From positions 186,001 through 250,000 of the forward strand of contig NZ_JBBVGR010000008.1 in the NCBI RefSeq assembly GCF_038148855.1: 64,000 bases of DNA, written 5' to 3'. Under the pieces are notes generated by a model. That model saw only the letters and a list, made by a program, of their open reading frames with translations, was not told where the DNA came from and did no database searches. Source of the DNA: Phycobacter sedimenti (lineage in GTDB: Bacteria; Pseudomonadota; Alphaproteobacteria; Rhodobacterales; Rhodobacteraceae). Shown in pieces: positions 16,285-25,421 of the stretch; position 1 is the stretch's first letter; each line of letters opens with the position of its first letter. The position numbers and the translations under genes are program-made.

Positions 16285-16938
16285 TCACGCTTCCCTGCGC
16301 CGCCGACGTACCGCCGCCATGCCCATCAGGGCTGTGCCCAGCAGCAGCATCGAGGCCGGAATTGGAACCGGCGCGACCGAGACCCAGACGTTCACGCCGC
16401 CGTTGTTGTTCTTCAGTTGAGTGTGGAGGGGGTTGTTGTAATCGTTTTCCCCCCAGATGATACTGCCATAGCTGAAAACAGCGTCCAGATGGGGGCCATA
16501 AAGGGAGATCCAGGGATCCTCACTGACCCCGGCGCCGCGGTCCAGAATATTTGCAGCCTGTCCGCCTGGATTGAGGCTTGTGGCGTCCCAGAAGAAGTTG
16601 GCGTCAAAACGACCCTCTGCAGCATCAATCGTGGTGCGCAGCGTTGCGTAGTCGGACATGGCCCAAATGTTGCCATTACCGGTGATGAACAGGATGTCCA
16701 TCCCCGCCCAGACGTCAAAGGGGCGTGCAAAATCGTCGGCCTGGTTCTCACTGACATAGGTGCCATAGCTATAGGTTGGCCTCAGTTTGCCATTGCCATC
16801 GAACATTCCGGCATCACTGTCGGACATACGGGCGGCCTGGAACCATTTGCCGCTGTCCAACGGTGAAACTGGCGCAGCCTCTGCAAGGCTCGCGACTCCC
16901 AGCGCCAGGGTGGCAACCAAAACTTTAATCATATTCAT
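16285..16938 (-). CDS. VPxPA-CTERM sorted exported protein
   Basis: The protein is 217 residues: an N-terminal signal peptide (IKVLVATLALGVASLAEAAP), a ~165-residue mature domain of unknown fold, and a C-terminal sorting signal. The sorting signal comprises the motif VPIPASMLLLGTAL, a short membrane helix and an Arg cluster (RRRRREA). Such signals are recognised by exosortases, which cut and anchor the protein at the cell surface; no exosortase gene is in the window. The start at 16938 has GGGGGA six bases upstream; an upstream frame to 17019 is less likely. A terminator follows, and the ahcY terminator lies upstream, so it is monocistronic. Confidence 0.85.
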   Translation of the reverse strand: MNMIKVLVATLALGVASLAEAAPVSPLDSGKWFQAARMSDSDAGMFDGNGKLRPTYSYGTYVSENQADDFARPFDVWAGMDILFITGNGNIWAMSDYATLRTTIDAAEGRFDANFFWDATSLNPGGQAANILDRGAGVSEDPWISLYGPHLDAVFSYGSIIWGENDYNNPLHTQLKNNNGGVNVWVSVAPVPIPASMLLLGTALMGMAAVRRRRREA

Positions 16939-17016
16939 CACAAATCCCCCGGTTTTCTCTGTTTCTTCCACAAATCGCCCGCAAAATACAGTCAGATTTG
17001 ACGAGAGAGGTTCAAA

Positions 17017-17053
17017 CAAAGAAAAGCCGCGCAGACCTTTGTGTCTGCACGGC
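17017..17053 (-). terminator. Rho-independent terminator after ahcY
   Basis: On the minus strand the stem GCCGTGCAGAC-ACAAAG-GTCTGCGCGGC is followed by TTTTCTTTG. One mismatch is present in the 11-base stem. It lies ~27 bases after the ahcY stop. Confidence 0.88.
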
Positions 17054-17079
17054 TTGGCTTTTGATCCGACTCGGATTGC

Positions 17080-18468
17080 TCAGTATCTGTAGTGTTCGGG
17101 CTTGAAGGGGCCTTCTGGGCTGACGCCGATGTAGGCGGCCTGTTCGGGGCTGAGCTGGGTCAGCTTGACGCCGATGCGGCCCAGGTGCAGACGCGCCACC
17201 TTTTCATCCAGATGCTTGGGCAGGATGTAGACCTCGTTGTTGTAGTTTTCGCCGCGGGTCCACAGCTCGATCTGCGCCAGAACCTGGTTGGTGAAGGACG
17301 CCGACATCACGAAGGAGGGATGCCCCGTCGCATTGCCGAGGTTCAGAAGACGCCCCTCGGACAGAAGGATCAGACGGTTGCCCGAGGGCATCTCGATCAT
17401 GTCCACCTGTTCCTTGATGTTGGTCCACTTGTGGTTCTTGAGGGCGGCCACCTGGATCTCGTTGTCGAAGTGGCCGATGTTGCCGACAATCGCCATGTCC
17501 TTCATCTCGCGCATATGCTCGATGCGGATCACGTCCTTGTTGCCGGTGGTGGTGATGAAGATGTCGGCATCCGCCACCACATCCTCGAGCAGCACAACCT
17601 CAAAGCCGTCCATCGCCGCCTGCAGGGCGCAGATCGGGTCGGCTTCGGTCACCTTGACGCGCGCACCGGCACCGGCCAGCGAGGCGGCCGAGCCCTTGCC
17701 CACGTCGCCATAGCCGCAGACCACCGCAACCTTGCCCGCCATCATCACGTCCGTGGCGCGGCGGATGCCGTCGACCAGCGATTCCTTGCAGCCGTATTTG
17801 TTGTCGAACTTCGACTTGGTCACGGAGTCGTTGACGTTGATCGCCGGGAAGGGCAGCTGGCCGTCCTTGACCAGCTGATAGAGCCGGTTGACGCCGGTGG
17901 TGGTCTCTTCCGAGACGCCCTTGATCGCATCGCGGGTCCTGGTGAACCAGCCGGGCGAGGCCTCCATGCGCTTCTTGATCTGCGCCTTGATGACCTCTTC
18001 TTCCTCGGACTGGGGCACCGGGATGATGTCCTCACCGGCCTCGGCCCGCGCGCCCAGCAGGACATAGAGCGTCGCATCGCCACCATCGTCGAGGATCATG
18101 TTGGCGCCCTCGGGGAACATGAAGCTCTTGTCGAGGTAGTCCCAGTGCTCCTCCAGGGTCTGTCCCTTGATGGCAAAGACCGGGATGCCCGCCTCGGCGA
18201 TGGCCGCCGCCGCGTGATCCTGGGTCGAGAAGATGTTGCAGGAGGCCCAGCGCACATCGGCGCCCAGCGCCACCAGGGTCTCGATCAGAACCGCGGTCTG
18301 GATGGTCATGTGCAGCGAGCCGACAATGCGCGCGCCCTTCAGCGGCTTGGCCGCACCATATTCCTCGCGCAGGGCCATCAGCCCCGGCATCTCGGTCTCG
18401 GCGATGTCCAGTTCCTTGCGACCGAACCCGGCCAGCGACAGGTCTTTCACGATATAGTCCGCGCCCAT
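17080..18468 (-). CDS. ahcY: Adenosylhomocysteinase
   Basis: The protein is 462 residues, normal for the long bacterial form. It hydrolyses S-adenosylhomocysteine to adenosine and homocysteine and so keeps methyltransferases active. Conserved stretches include GSLHMTIQTAVLIETL, SCNIFSTQDHAAAA, NVNDSVTKSKFDNKYGCKE, the NAD-binding VCGYGDVGKGSA, and the C-terminal KPEHYRY end (here FKPEHYRY). The ATG at 18468 has GGAG seven bases upstream; a frame to 18519 has no support. A long gene-free 5' region lies upstream. I looked there for SAH or SAM-SAH riboswitch features and could not recognise one. Confidence 0.97.
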   Translation of the reverse strand: MGADYIVKDLSLAGFGRKELDIAETEMPGLMALREEYGAAKPLKGARIVGSLHMTIQTAVLIETLVALGADVRWASCNIFSTQDHAAAAIAEAGIPVFAIKGQTLEEHWDYLDKSFMFPEGANMILDDGGDATLYVLLGARAEAGEDIIPVPQSEEEEVIKAQIKKRMEASPGWFTRTRDAIKGVSEETTTGVNRLYQLVKDGQLPFPAINVNDSVTKSKFDNKYGCKESLVDGIRRATDVMMAGKVAVVCGYGDVGKGSAASLAGAGARVKVTEADPICALQAAMDGFEVVLLEDVVADADIFITTTGNKDVIRIEHMREMKDMAIVGNIGHFDNEIQVAALKNHKWTNIKEQVDMIEMPSGNRLILLSEGRLLNLGNATGHPSFVMSASFTNQVLAQIELWTRGENYNNEVYILPKHLDEKVARLHLGRIGVKLTQLSPEQAAYIGVSPEGPFKPEHYRY

Positions 18469-19414
18469 TGGCAAACTCCATTCTGGGTAAACACAACTTG
18501 GCAAAGCTGCTAACACCACAATCCTTTACAAGCAACGAACAAGGAACCAGTGGCCGCCATCGCCAACTGCAAAAGGCAAACCCGTCCTTGGCCTGGCGGG
18601 ATTAAAGGCCGGGAAATTTCCGCCTGCCATTGGCTCAAAACCGTTTTGATCTTCCCCAGGAGAGGCACCTGAGGCGGTTTTTTGGTGATGGGGCGATATT
18701 GCAAAGCGGAGATGCAGAAGGGTCAGAAACGGCTTCTGAAGTGTTTTGGAACAATGTTTTGCGTATAAATATTGGTTCATGACAATGGTTGTCGATTTGT
18801 GTTATTTTCACGATTTATTGAAGGTAGCGCTCGACTCTTGGGGCGTCGGAAAGCGGGCGAATTCGGGAAATTCGAGCTCAGTCAGTGCCTTGGGGCGGGA
18901 ATGTGAAAAATGCCTTTGATCTTTACCGCAAATTTGTTCGAGATTTTGCGTCCGGCAGACATGCCGTGAAAATAAAAGAAATCTTGCCTTTGAAATGTGG
19001 CTGCCGCTTTTTTTCAGATATGGGCGTGAAGGGCAGGGCCTTGATTTTCAATGAATAAAAACTCACGGCGTGAAGTGTTCCAAGGCTCTGGTGCAATTTG
19101 GAGCGGCGTTTTCTCCAAGGCGATCAGTCGCCGATAACCCCCGGTGCGGAGAGTTTTGGAAATGCATTTCTTTGTATGTCCGGTCAAAGCTGCTACTGTG
19201 TAGTCAGGAGAGTAGTTGGTTTGGAAATTCCGTTACTGAGTACGGTGACCTGTTCGCACGCGGGCCATTGCGAGGTTTTTGATCGAGTGCGGCCTGTGAA
19301 ACGGTGTTTTGACAACCAGCACGATTGAGAACCGGATTTAGTCAGCGCCACTTTCAGCGCCCACTCTTTTGGGAGGCGAATGCCTTGATGCGATCAAGTG
19401 CAGAGGTCATTTCT
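18469..19414. other. Long gene-free stretch between divergent ahcY and response regulator
   Basis: About 945 bases with no convincing gene, AT-richer than its flanks. It must hold the promoters of ahcY (minus) and of the response regulator (plus). A small perfect inverted repeat GACAA-TGG-TTGTC lies at 18781-18793. Short frames at 18510-18780 (minus) and 19070-19328 (plus) have no start signals or recognisable content. An untranslated RNA or cis-regulatory RNA is possible in so long a gap, but I cannot identify one. Confidence 0.45.
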
Positions 19415-19828
19415 ATGAAGCCCGACCGAGGACCCGTGGTCCTTGCCGTGGACGATGATCCTTGGGTTCGTTTTCGGCTGGAGGGGTTCTTGCTGGATTC
19501 GCAGGCGCCTTTCGAGATGTGTTCCGATCCATTCGATGCCTTGGAACGGTGCAAGGCGCGTCCGTCATTTTATGGTCTGGTTTTCATGGACATCCGGTTC
19601 CCCGGCGGGGATCTTGGCTTTGAGGTGTCAAAACGCATTTCTGCTCTTGGCAACCCATCCCAGCGGCCCGCAATCGTGGGCATGTCAGGCTACCCCAATC
19701 TGTACAAGTTCAATGGGGGCGCGGAATGGGGTATGGAGGATATCCTGCCCAAGCCTCTGTTCAAATGGCTCGTTTTCAACATGGTTCGGGAGTATTGCGG
19801 TATGGAAAACTCCGAAATCGAACCATAA
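19415..19828 (+). CDS. Single-domain response regulator
   Basis: The protein is 137 residues consisting only of a receiver domain. The acidic pocket is VLAVDDDP (residues 9-16), the phosphoacceptor is Asp59 in FMDIRFPGG, the Thr/Ser switch is in GMSGYP, and the conserved lysine is Lys113 in LPKPLF. With no output domain it should act through protein-protein contacts, for example in a phosphorelay or on a motor or kinase. The ATG at 19415 has AGAGG eight bases upstream; ATGs at 19388 and a longer frame are alternatives. No histidine kinase is adjacent; the HPt gene at 32.7 kb is one candidate partner within the window. Confidence 0.8.
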   Translation: MKPDRGPVVLAVDDDPWVRFRLEGFLLDSQAPFEMCSDPFDALERCKARPSFYGLVFMDIRFPGGDLGFEVSKRISALGNPSQRPAIVGMSGYPNLYKFNGGAEWGMEDILPKPLFKWLVFNMVREYCGMENSEIEP

Positions 19829-19861
19829 GTCACATGTGCGGTTGCTGTAATGCGAAATAAC

Positions 19862-19882
19862 GCGGACCTCATGGAGATCCGC
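19862..19882. terminator. Possible bidirectional terminator
   Basis: GCGGACCTC-ATG-GAGATCCGC forms a nine-base stem with one mismatch between the converging response-regulator and bioY genes. T-rich sequence on both sides is weak, so this is tentative. Confidence 0.45.
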
Positions 19883-19907
19883 ATCGCTGATTTTGAGCTG
19901 GGGGGGG

Positions 19908-20456
19908 CTAAACGGACCGCGACAACAGGCTGCTTGGACGTGCCCGCGCCAGACCAGCGGTCAAAAGACCCGCGATCACCGCTTTCAGGATGTCGCCGGG
20001 GATGAAGATCAGGATCAGGCTGGCCGCCTCGAGGAAAGATTTCTTGAGCGTGATGGCCATGCCGGTCACGCCAAAAAGGTAGAGCACCAGAATGCCGCCG
20101 ATCACCGAGGCAACGATGGCGGTGGGCAGAATGGCGACGCTCCGCAGGCGTTCCATGATCAGGCCGGTGACGAAGGCTGCGACCGGAAAGCCGAACAGGA
20201 AGCCTGCCGTGGGCGATCCGAAAACGGCAAGGCCGCCGCGACCGCCGGACAGCAGCGGCAGTCCCAGTGCCACCAGCAAGAGAAACAGCAGAACCGCCAA
20301 CAGCCCGCGCCGCGCGCCAAGGACCGTTCCGCACAGCATGATACCCATGCTTTGCGCCGTCACCGGAACACCAAAGGCCAGCGTGATCTGCGGGATGAAT
20401 CCCAAGGCGGCAATCAGCGCCGCGAAAAGAGAGATATAGGCGATGGAACGTTCCAT
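19908..20456 (-). CDS. bioY: Biotin transporter substrate-binding component BioY
   Basis: The protein is 182 residues with six predicted membrane segments. It matches the BioY family: GFIPQITLAFGVPVTAQSMGIML with the conserved Thr-Ala-Gln, GLLAVLLFLLLVALGLPL, SPTAGFLFGFPVAAFV, and a C-terminal GDILKAVIAGLL. BioY is the S-component that binds biotin in an ECF-type importer. It is the third gene of a minus-strand operon after bioM and bioN, with a 51-base gap to bioN. The first ATG is used. Confidence 0.93.
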   Translation of the reverse strand: MERSIAYISLFAALIAALGFIPQITLAFGVPVTAQSMGIMLCGTVLGARRGLLAVLLFLLLVALGLPLLSGGRGGLAVFGSPTAGFLFGFPVAAFVTGLIMERLRSVAILPTAIVASVIGGILVLYLFGVTGMAITLKKSFLEAASLILIFIPGDILKAVIAGLLTAGLARARPSSLLSRSV

Positions 20457-20507
20457 TGTGTCGTGATCCTTGTGTCTGCCCCGTGGAGTTCTGTTGAGGC
20501 TTGCAGG

Positions 20508-21107
20508 TTATAGAATGCCGCCGCGTGCCTTCAGTGCTTCGGCGACGTGATCTGCGTCATCCAATGCCGAAACCGTCAACGGCAGGGCGATCCGCCAGGA
20601 GGGCCGACGCGCCGATCTTGCGCGCCAGGCATCGGCGAGTTGTGCGCCGCGCAGGCTCAGCAGCGGTGTGAAACGGATGACAAGGGCAATGGCGATTTCC
20701 AGACCTCGGGTACTGAGGCCAAGCCGCCGGAACGGGGTCAGAAGCCAGGCCGCAACATCGATCATATCGGATAGTCGGCTTGTCATAGTGACAAAATTCG
20801 CCAGGGCCACGGTGCTGGACAGGCGCAGAGCGATGGACAGCCCTTCACGGGGTGTGCCGTCTATCATGTGCCAAAGAAAGATCACCGCAAGGAAGGGCCA
20901 GAGGATGCGCAGGGTTTTGAGGCCGCTCCGGGCAAACAGGCGGCCTGCGCTCAGATACAGCAGGACCGTCAGGGTCAGAGCGGTTGCCTGCACCGGTATC
21001 GATGTGAAGGAAAACAGCGCCAGTGTCGCACCTGAAAGGCAAGCCAGTTTCCAGCCGACCGGAATGGGATGCGCCCAGGTTTCAGACGGGAATGTCAGAG
21101 AGATCAT
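20508..21107 (-). CDS. bioN: ECF biotin transporter transmembrane component BioN
   Basis: The protein is 199 residues with about five membrane segments. It matches the CbiQ/BioN T-component family: an opening hydrophobic block, LSSTVALANFVTMTSRLSDM, and the coupling-helix region with ARG motifs (SLRGAQLADAWRARSARRPS). It ends in ADHVAEALKARGG. It links the BioY substrate component to the BioM ATPase. Its start overlaps the end of bioM by 26 bases, indicating coupled translation. Confidence 0.9.
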   Translation of the reverse strand: MISLTFPSETWAHPIPVGWKLACLSGATLALFSFTSIPVQATALTLTVLLYLSAGRLFARSGLKTLRILWPFLAVIFLWHMIDGTPREGLSIALRLSSTVALANFVTMTSRLSDMIDVAAWLLTPFRRLGLSTRGLEIAIALVIRFTPLLSLRGAQLADAWRARSARRPSWRIALPLTVSALDDADHVAEALKARGGIL

Positions 21108-21846
21108 CGCTCGCCCCCCATGCGGTCATCTGCCTGGTAAAAGCAGGAAGCACCTCACCCGCGGGGCCATCGGCCTCGATCCGTCCGGCCTCGATCCACA
21201 GGATCCGGTCGTAGTGCTCGAGGTGGTGTGGGTCGTGAGAGATATGGAAGGTCTGAGCTCCGACCCGATCCAGCGTGCGCTGAAGCTGCATCCGTGTGGG
21301 AATATCCAGGCCAGAGAAAGGCTCATCCAGAATGATGACACGCGGGGCCATGGACAGGATGGCCATCAGGCAGACCAGCTGCTTTTGCCCCTGAGACAAC
21401 AGATGGGTAGGGGCCTTGGCCCATGGCGCCTTGCCGAAACGGTTGAGGATCTGCGCGACCCTTTCATCTGCGTCGCTTTTTTCCAGCCCCATCTGGCGAA
21501 GCCCAAAGGCGAGTTCTTCCTCGACAGTGGGAAAAATGATCTGGCGGTCCGGGTTCTGGAACAGGACCCCGACGAGGCCGAGAGCCGTTTTTCGGTCACG
21601 GCAGATGTCCGTGCCGTCTATCCGGGCTTCTCCTGCGTCCGGGGCAACCAGGCCACTCAGGACCCGGGCCAGCGTGGTCTTGCCTGAGCCGTTGCGCCCG
21701 ACGATGCCCACGCGTCGCTCGTCTGCCGAAAAGGAGACATCCTGCAATAGCGGTTTTCCATTTGCAGCCAGACTTACGCCTTTCAGTTCGACCGTCACAC
21801 ACCCAAGGGGCGGGACGAGGAGGCTGTCTGGCGCGGCGGTTTTCAA
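21082..21846 (-). CDS. bioM: ECF biotin transporter ATPase BioM
   Basis: The protein is 254 residues, an ABC ATPase with Walker A GRNGSGKTTLA, a Q-loop in LFQNPDRQIIF, signature LLSQGQKQLVCLMAILS, Walker B VIILDEPFSGLD and switch His in HISHDPHH. The FPTVEEELAFGL segment is typical of ECF ATPases. It powers biotin uptake with BioN and BioY. The start is TTG at 21846, with AGAGGA about nine bases upstream; the next in-frame candidate is a GTG 18 codons later with no ribosome site. It is the first gene of the bioMNY operon. No TTATMKATAA-type BioR box was found in the 240 bases upstream. Confidence 0.93.
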   Translation of the reverse strand: MKTAAPDSLLVPPLGCVTVELKGVSLAANGKPLLQDVSFSADERRVGIVGRNGSGKTTLARVLSGLVAPDAGEARIDGTDICRDRKTALGLVGVLFQNPDRQIIFPTVEEELAFGLRQMGLEKSDADERVAQILNRFGKAPWAKAPTHLLSQGQKQLVCLMAILSMAPRVIILDEPFSGLDIPTRMQLQRTLDRVGAQTFHISHDPHHLEHYDRILWIEAGRIEADGPAGEVLPAFTRQMTAWGASDDLSDIPV

Positions 21847-22085
21847 GCGAATGGTTCCTCTCGTGATCTATTCCGGACAGGGCGGCGTCCTGAAAAAGAG
21901 TTCGGGAGGTGATAGCCGATTTTTCGCGGCAGGCAACATTTTCGATGGCCAGAGAGACGACAAACGGGGCCGGTCGTCTCAGATACGGGACGCAAAGCCT
22001 CAAAACGGTACCAGAAGGCCGTTGCGCCCCTTAGATGCTCCAGTTCCCTCGTGCCGGGATGGCTTCCGTCACCTGGCCGCGAAGG

Positions 22086-24452
22086 CTAGCCGGACATCTG
22101 CAGATGCAGACCTTCGCCGGGGAACAGACGGGCCGTGGCGGCGCGCTCGGCGAGGGGCGGGCCATCAAAGTAACCCTGCAAGTAATCCACCTTGCACTCC
22201 TGCAGCAGTCTGCGGTGCTCTTCGGTTTCTGCACCTTCCCCGGTCACATGCATCCCAAGGGCATGTCCAAGCTCTGCAATGGCAACAACGATGGCCTTGG
22301 TTTCGGGGGATTCCGGCAGTTTCGAGACAAAGGCAGCATCGACCTTGATCTTGTTGACGGGAAACTTCTGCAGATAGCTGAGCGAAGAATATCCCATGCC
22401 AAAGTCGTCCAGGGCCACGGTCACCCCAAGCCGCTGCAGGGCTTCGATCTCGCGCAGGGCCGATTGGCCGCTGGACAGGACGACCGTTTCAGTGATTTCG
22501 GCCTCAACGGCACTGGCCGGACAGCCGGTCTCGTAAAGGCAGTCGTTTACGAATTCGTCCACTTGCGAGCCGAACAGTTTGGGCGACAGATTGACCGCGA
22601 CCCGTCCTTTAAAGCCCATGTCATGCCAGCGGGCTGCGGCCTGGAAGGCCTGGGTCATGATCTGATAGGTCAATTCGCGGATCAACCCGCATTCCTCTGC
22701 CACGGGGATGAACTCGGCCGGTGACACGCTGCCCAGATGCCGGTGATGCCAGCGCGCGAGGGTTTCAAACCCGATGATCTCGCCTGTGCGCAGATCCGTC
22801 TGAACCTGGAACACGGGCCGGATCCCGCCCTCCTTGAGGGCGCCGCGCAGTTCACGTTCCAGAAGCGCTTTGCGTTTGATCGCGGTTTCGAGATCGGTGT
22901 GGAAGACCTCGACCCGGCCGCGACCGCCTTTCTTGGCCTCGTAGAGCGCAAGGTCGGCGCAGCGGATCCCGTCGGCGGCGCGCGCATCCTTTCCGCCAAG
23001 CGTCGCTATACCCGCACTCATCCCGGTGTGCAGCACATTGCCGGAAATGGTCAGCGGTTTGGACAGATCATACACAAGCGAATTGGCAATATTGCTCAGG
23101 CGTTCTTCGCTGGCAGCGCCCTTTACGACGATGGCGAATTCGTCGCCCCCCAGCCTGGCGGCCAGCGCGTTGGTTGACGTGCTGGCAGAGAACTTGTCGG
23201 CAACGACCTTCAGAAGGGCATCGCCGATCGGATGGCCAAGGGTATCGTTGATGGTTTTGAAATGATCGAGATCCGCCAGCAGGATCGACACCTGTTCGCC
23301 CGTCTCCAGCCAGCTGGCCAGAGTCTGTTCCAGCAGGCGGCGGTTGGGCAGACCGGTCAGACTGTCATGCTCTGCCATGTATTTCACGCGCGCAGCCTGG
23401 CGCGCCTGATCGCTGTGATCGGTCGCCAAAAGAAGCGTGCCAAGGTACAGCCCGTCTTCGTTGCGGATGGGACCGCCCCGTACAAAAAGGTTCAACTCTT
23501 CGCCGCTGTTGAAATGCGTGACGCTGGCCTCTGCAGCGAAATCCTCATTTGCGGCGACACGCTCTTCGATCTGTTCGGCGACATCTTCGGGCAGCCAGGA
23601 TCGGAAGTTCAGTTTGTCCCCGTCGCGGGCATCGGCAAAGAAAATGGAGGCATTGGCGTTGGAAAAGACGACAATACCCGTCTCGTCCGTCAGGATGACA
23701 CCGTCGCGGGTGGATTTCAGGGCCCGATGAATCCGGTGGAGTTCGCGGCGCGCGGCTTCGGTGCTCTGGTTTCGCAGCTCTGCCATTTCGATTTCATTGC
23801 GCCGCATCTGTTCAAGCGCCTGGGCCAGCATGCCGACCTCGTCATTGCGGTTCTGATAGGGAATGGAACAATCCAAACGGCCGTTTTGCAGATCCGAGAT
23901 GGCATCGCTGATCGCGGTGAGCGGTTTGGAAATGCGGGAGAGGACGAAAAAGACACTGCCGGACACCAGCAGGAAAATCACTGCAGAAATCACGAGGTGA
24001 TGTGCCGTCGACTCGAACAGGGGGGCCTGAATGTCGGCAAGGGGCAGGGTGAGATGCAATTCACCCAGCACCTCGGTATATTCGCCCAGCGTGTAGGTTA
24101 TCTGGTGAGTCTTGAGGATATCGCCATCGGTCGGGAGGTAGTCGGAGGCGGTTACAGAGGCAATGACACGTCCGTCTGCTGCGATCACCTGGGCCTGTCC
24201 GACATGTGTCAGGCCCGCAATATCATGGAGTGTTTCCTCAACCTGGATGAGATCAAAGTCCCAGAGGGGTTGGGATAGGGCCGCAGACGTCAGCTGTGCC
24301 AGCATGTTGGCGCGCGAATCCAGGCTTTCGATAAGGTGTTTGCGGTGATCGTAGCTCTCAAAGGAAAGACCTGCCGCCAGAATCAAAAAGACGGGAGCAA
24401 GAACACCAATCAGCAGGCGCGTTCGGATGGTTTTTGGTCCGAAAGAGTTCAT
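22086..24452 (-). CDS. Membrane GGDEF-EAL c-di-GMP enzyme with HAMP and PAS
   Basis: The protein is 788 residues. Membrane segments at ~12-34 and ~150-172 flank a periplasmic sensor domain (QLTSAALSQPLWDFDLIQVE). HAMP (~173-225), PAS-like (~240-350), GGDEF (~360-525) and EAL (~535-780) domains follow. The cyclase motif is intact (RLGGDEFAI). The phosphodiesterase residues also look intact: ETLARW, VNLSPKLF, EITET, DDFGMGYSS, KVDAAF, GEGAETEE and LQGYF. It can in principle both make and break c-di-GMP. The start is only six bases after the stop of the periplasmic binding protein gene, so the two are one operon and probably one sensory unit. Confidence 0.93.
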   Translation of the reverse strand: MNSFGPKTIRTRLLIGVLAPVFLILAAGLSFESYDHRKHLIESLDSRANMLAQLTSAALSQPLWDFDLIQVEETLHDIAGLTHVGQAQVIAADGRVIASVTASDYLPTDGDILKTHQITYTLGEYTEVLGELHLTLPLADIQAPLFESTAHHLVISAVIFLLVSGSVFFVLSRISKPLTAISDAISDLQNGRLDCSIPYQNRNDEVGMLAQALEQMRRNEIEMAELRNQSTEAARRELHRIHRALKSTRDGVILTDETGIVVFSNANASIFFADARDGDKLNFRSWLPEDVAEQIEERVAANEDFAAEASVTHFNSGEELNLFVRGGPIRNEDGLYLGTLLLATDHSDQARQAARVKYMAEHDSLTGLPNRRLLEQTLASWLETGEQVSILLADLDHFKTINDTLGHPIGDALLKVVADKFSASTSTNALAARLGGDEFAIVVKGAASEERLSNIANSLVYDLSKPLTISGNVLHTGMSAGIATLGGKDARAADGIRCADLALYEAKKGGRGRVEVFHTDLETAIKRKALLERELRGALKEGGIRPVFQVQTDLRTGEIIGFETLARWHHRHLGSVSPAEFIPVAEECGLIRELTYQIMTQAFQAAARWHDMGFKGRVAVNLSPKLFGSQVDEFVNDCLYETGCPASAVEAEITETVVLSSGQSALREIEALQRLGVTVALDDFGMGYSSLSYLQKFPVNKIKVDAAFVSKLPESPETKAIVVAIAELGHALGMHVTGEGAETEEHRRLLQECKVDYLQGYFDGPPLAERAATARLFPGEGLHLQMSG

Positions 24453-24458
24453 GCCGTC

Positions 24459-25241
24459 TTACCCTGGCAGTCCGTAACGTGCGAGGATTTCGGCGTAGCG
24501 ACCAGAGGCCTTGAGGCGCTCGATCCCTTCGGAGAGTTGCTGGGCATAGATCTGCGAGCTTTCCAGCGCGGGTGAGAAGGCGATGAACAGATCAGAGGCG
24601 TCTTCGTAGGGCACAAGTTCTACCTGATCTGCAAGACCCAGCTCACCGATCGTGTAGTTCACGACCGAGCGCTCATCCATCGTCATATCGATACGGCCAG
24701 AGGTCAGCTTCAGCAGGTTGCGCTTGAGTGCGTCATCGCCGCCAATGATCTGAACACGTGTCGGATCCCGTTCATTCTCGGTGATATAGGTGTTGAAGAT
24801 CGGGTAGTAGTCGTAGTCCACGACGACGCCAATGCGAAGCCCGTCCAGATCTTCTACCGTCTCGATCTGTCGTCCTTCTCCCCCGCGGAAGATCAGTGTT
24901 TCCTGATACGTGCCAAGCGGAGGGCCAAAGATCAGATCGGGCGACTCGTCCTGATCGGTCCCGATGACGCCATTGACCTCACCGCTGCGGGTCTGATCAA
25001 GGCTGCGGCTCCAGGTCAGGGTATCGTAGCGCACGTCATGTCCGTAATGGGCCAGCGCCTCCCGTGCGAGTTCCACCATGAAACCGGGACGGTCACTGTT
25101 CGGTTCGCAATTGAACGGACACCAGACGTCCCCGCGCAGTTCGATCGTGTCGGCGCGCGCGCCTGAAGAGGACCATGACAAAGCTGCCAAGCCAAGAAAC
25201 AAAGTGAGGGCCCGAGTGAGACCTGAGCTGGGCATTTTCAT
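24459..25241 (-). CDS. Periplasmic solute-binding protein (family 3), likely sensor for the c-di-GMP enzyme
   Basis: The protein is 260 residues with a signal peptide (LTLFLGLAALSWSSSGARAD). The mature part is a type II periplasmic binding protein fold of the amino-acid (family 3) class: GFMVELAREALAHYGHDVRYD, GEVNGVIGTDQDESPDLIFG, and the hinge region VEDLDGLRIGVVVDYDY. No ABC transporter genes are near. Instead the GGDEF-EAL gene follows after six bases, so it more likely presents a small ligand to that membrane enzyme than feeds a transporter. That link is inferred from gene order. An alternative start two codons on (25235) is possible. Confidence 0.85.
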   Translation of the reverse strand: MKMPSSGLTRALTLFLGLAALSWSSSGARADTIELRGDVWCPFNCEPNSDRPGFMVELAREALAHYGHDVRYDTLTWSRSLDQTRSGEVNGVIGTDQDESPDLIFGPPLGTYQETLIFRGGEGRQIETVEDLDGLRIGVVVDYDYYPIFNTYITENERDPTRVQIIGGDDALKRNLLKLTSGRIDMTMDERSVVNYTIGELGLADQVELVPYEDASDLFIAFSPALESSQIYAQQLSEGIERLKASGRYAEILARYGLPG

Positions 25242-25421
25242 TCACCTGCGCCACCAATACTGAACGGCTCTCAGGGTCTACAAAATCGGTTAAATGAATC
25301 TCATCAGAGGGCGGTAAACCCTGAAAAGGTGTGTGCAAATCGCAGGAATTTGGGGACAAGTTTAGTCGAAATCGGTCAGAACAAATACCTGGCGGATCCG
25401 CCCGAAGTGGGGCAGGGCCGC

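Noticed and set aside
18469..18800. SAH or SAM-SAH riboswitch upstream of ahcY
   Set aside because: I could not match the known conserved cores; no convincing pseudoknot-type pairing was recognised.
19070..19328. Short plus-strand frames before the response regulator
   Set aside because: No ribosome site, no conserved content, and inside an AT-rich gene-free region.
21847..22085. BioR box upstream of bioM
   Set aside because: No TTATMKATAA-type sequence was found; the only similar sequence lies near the bioN stop and is incomplete.
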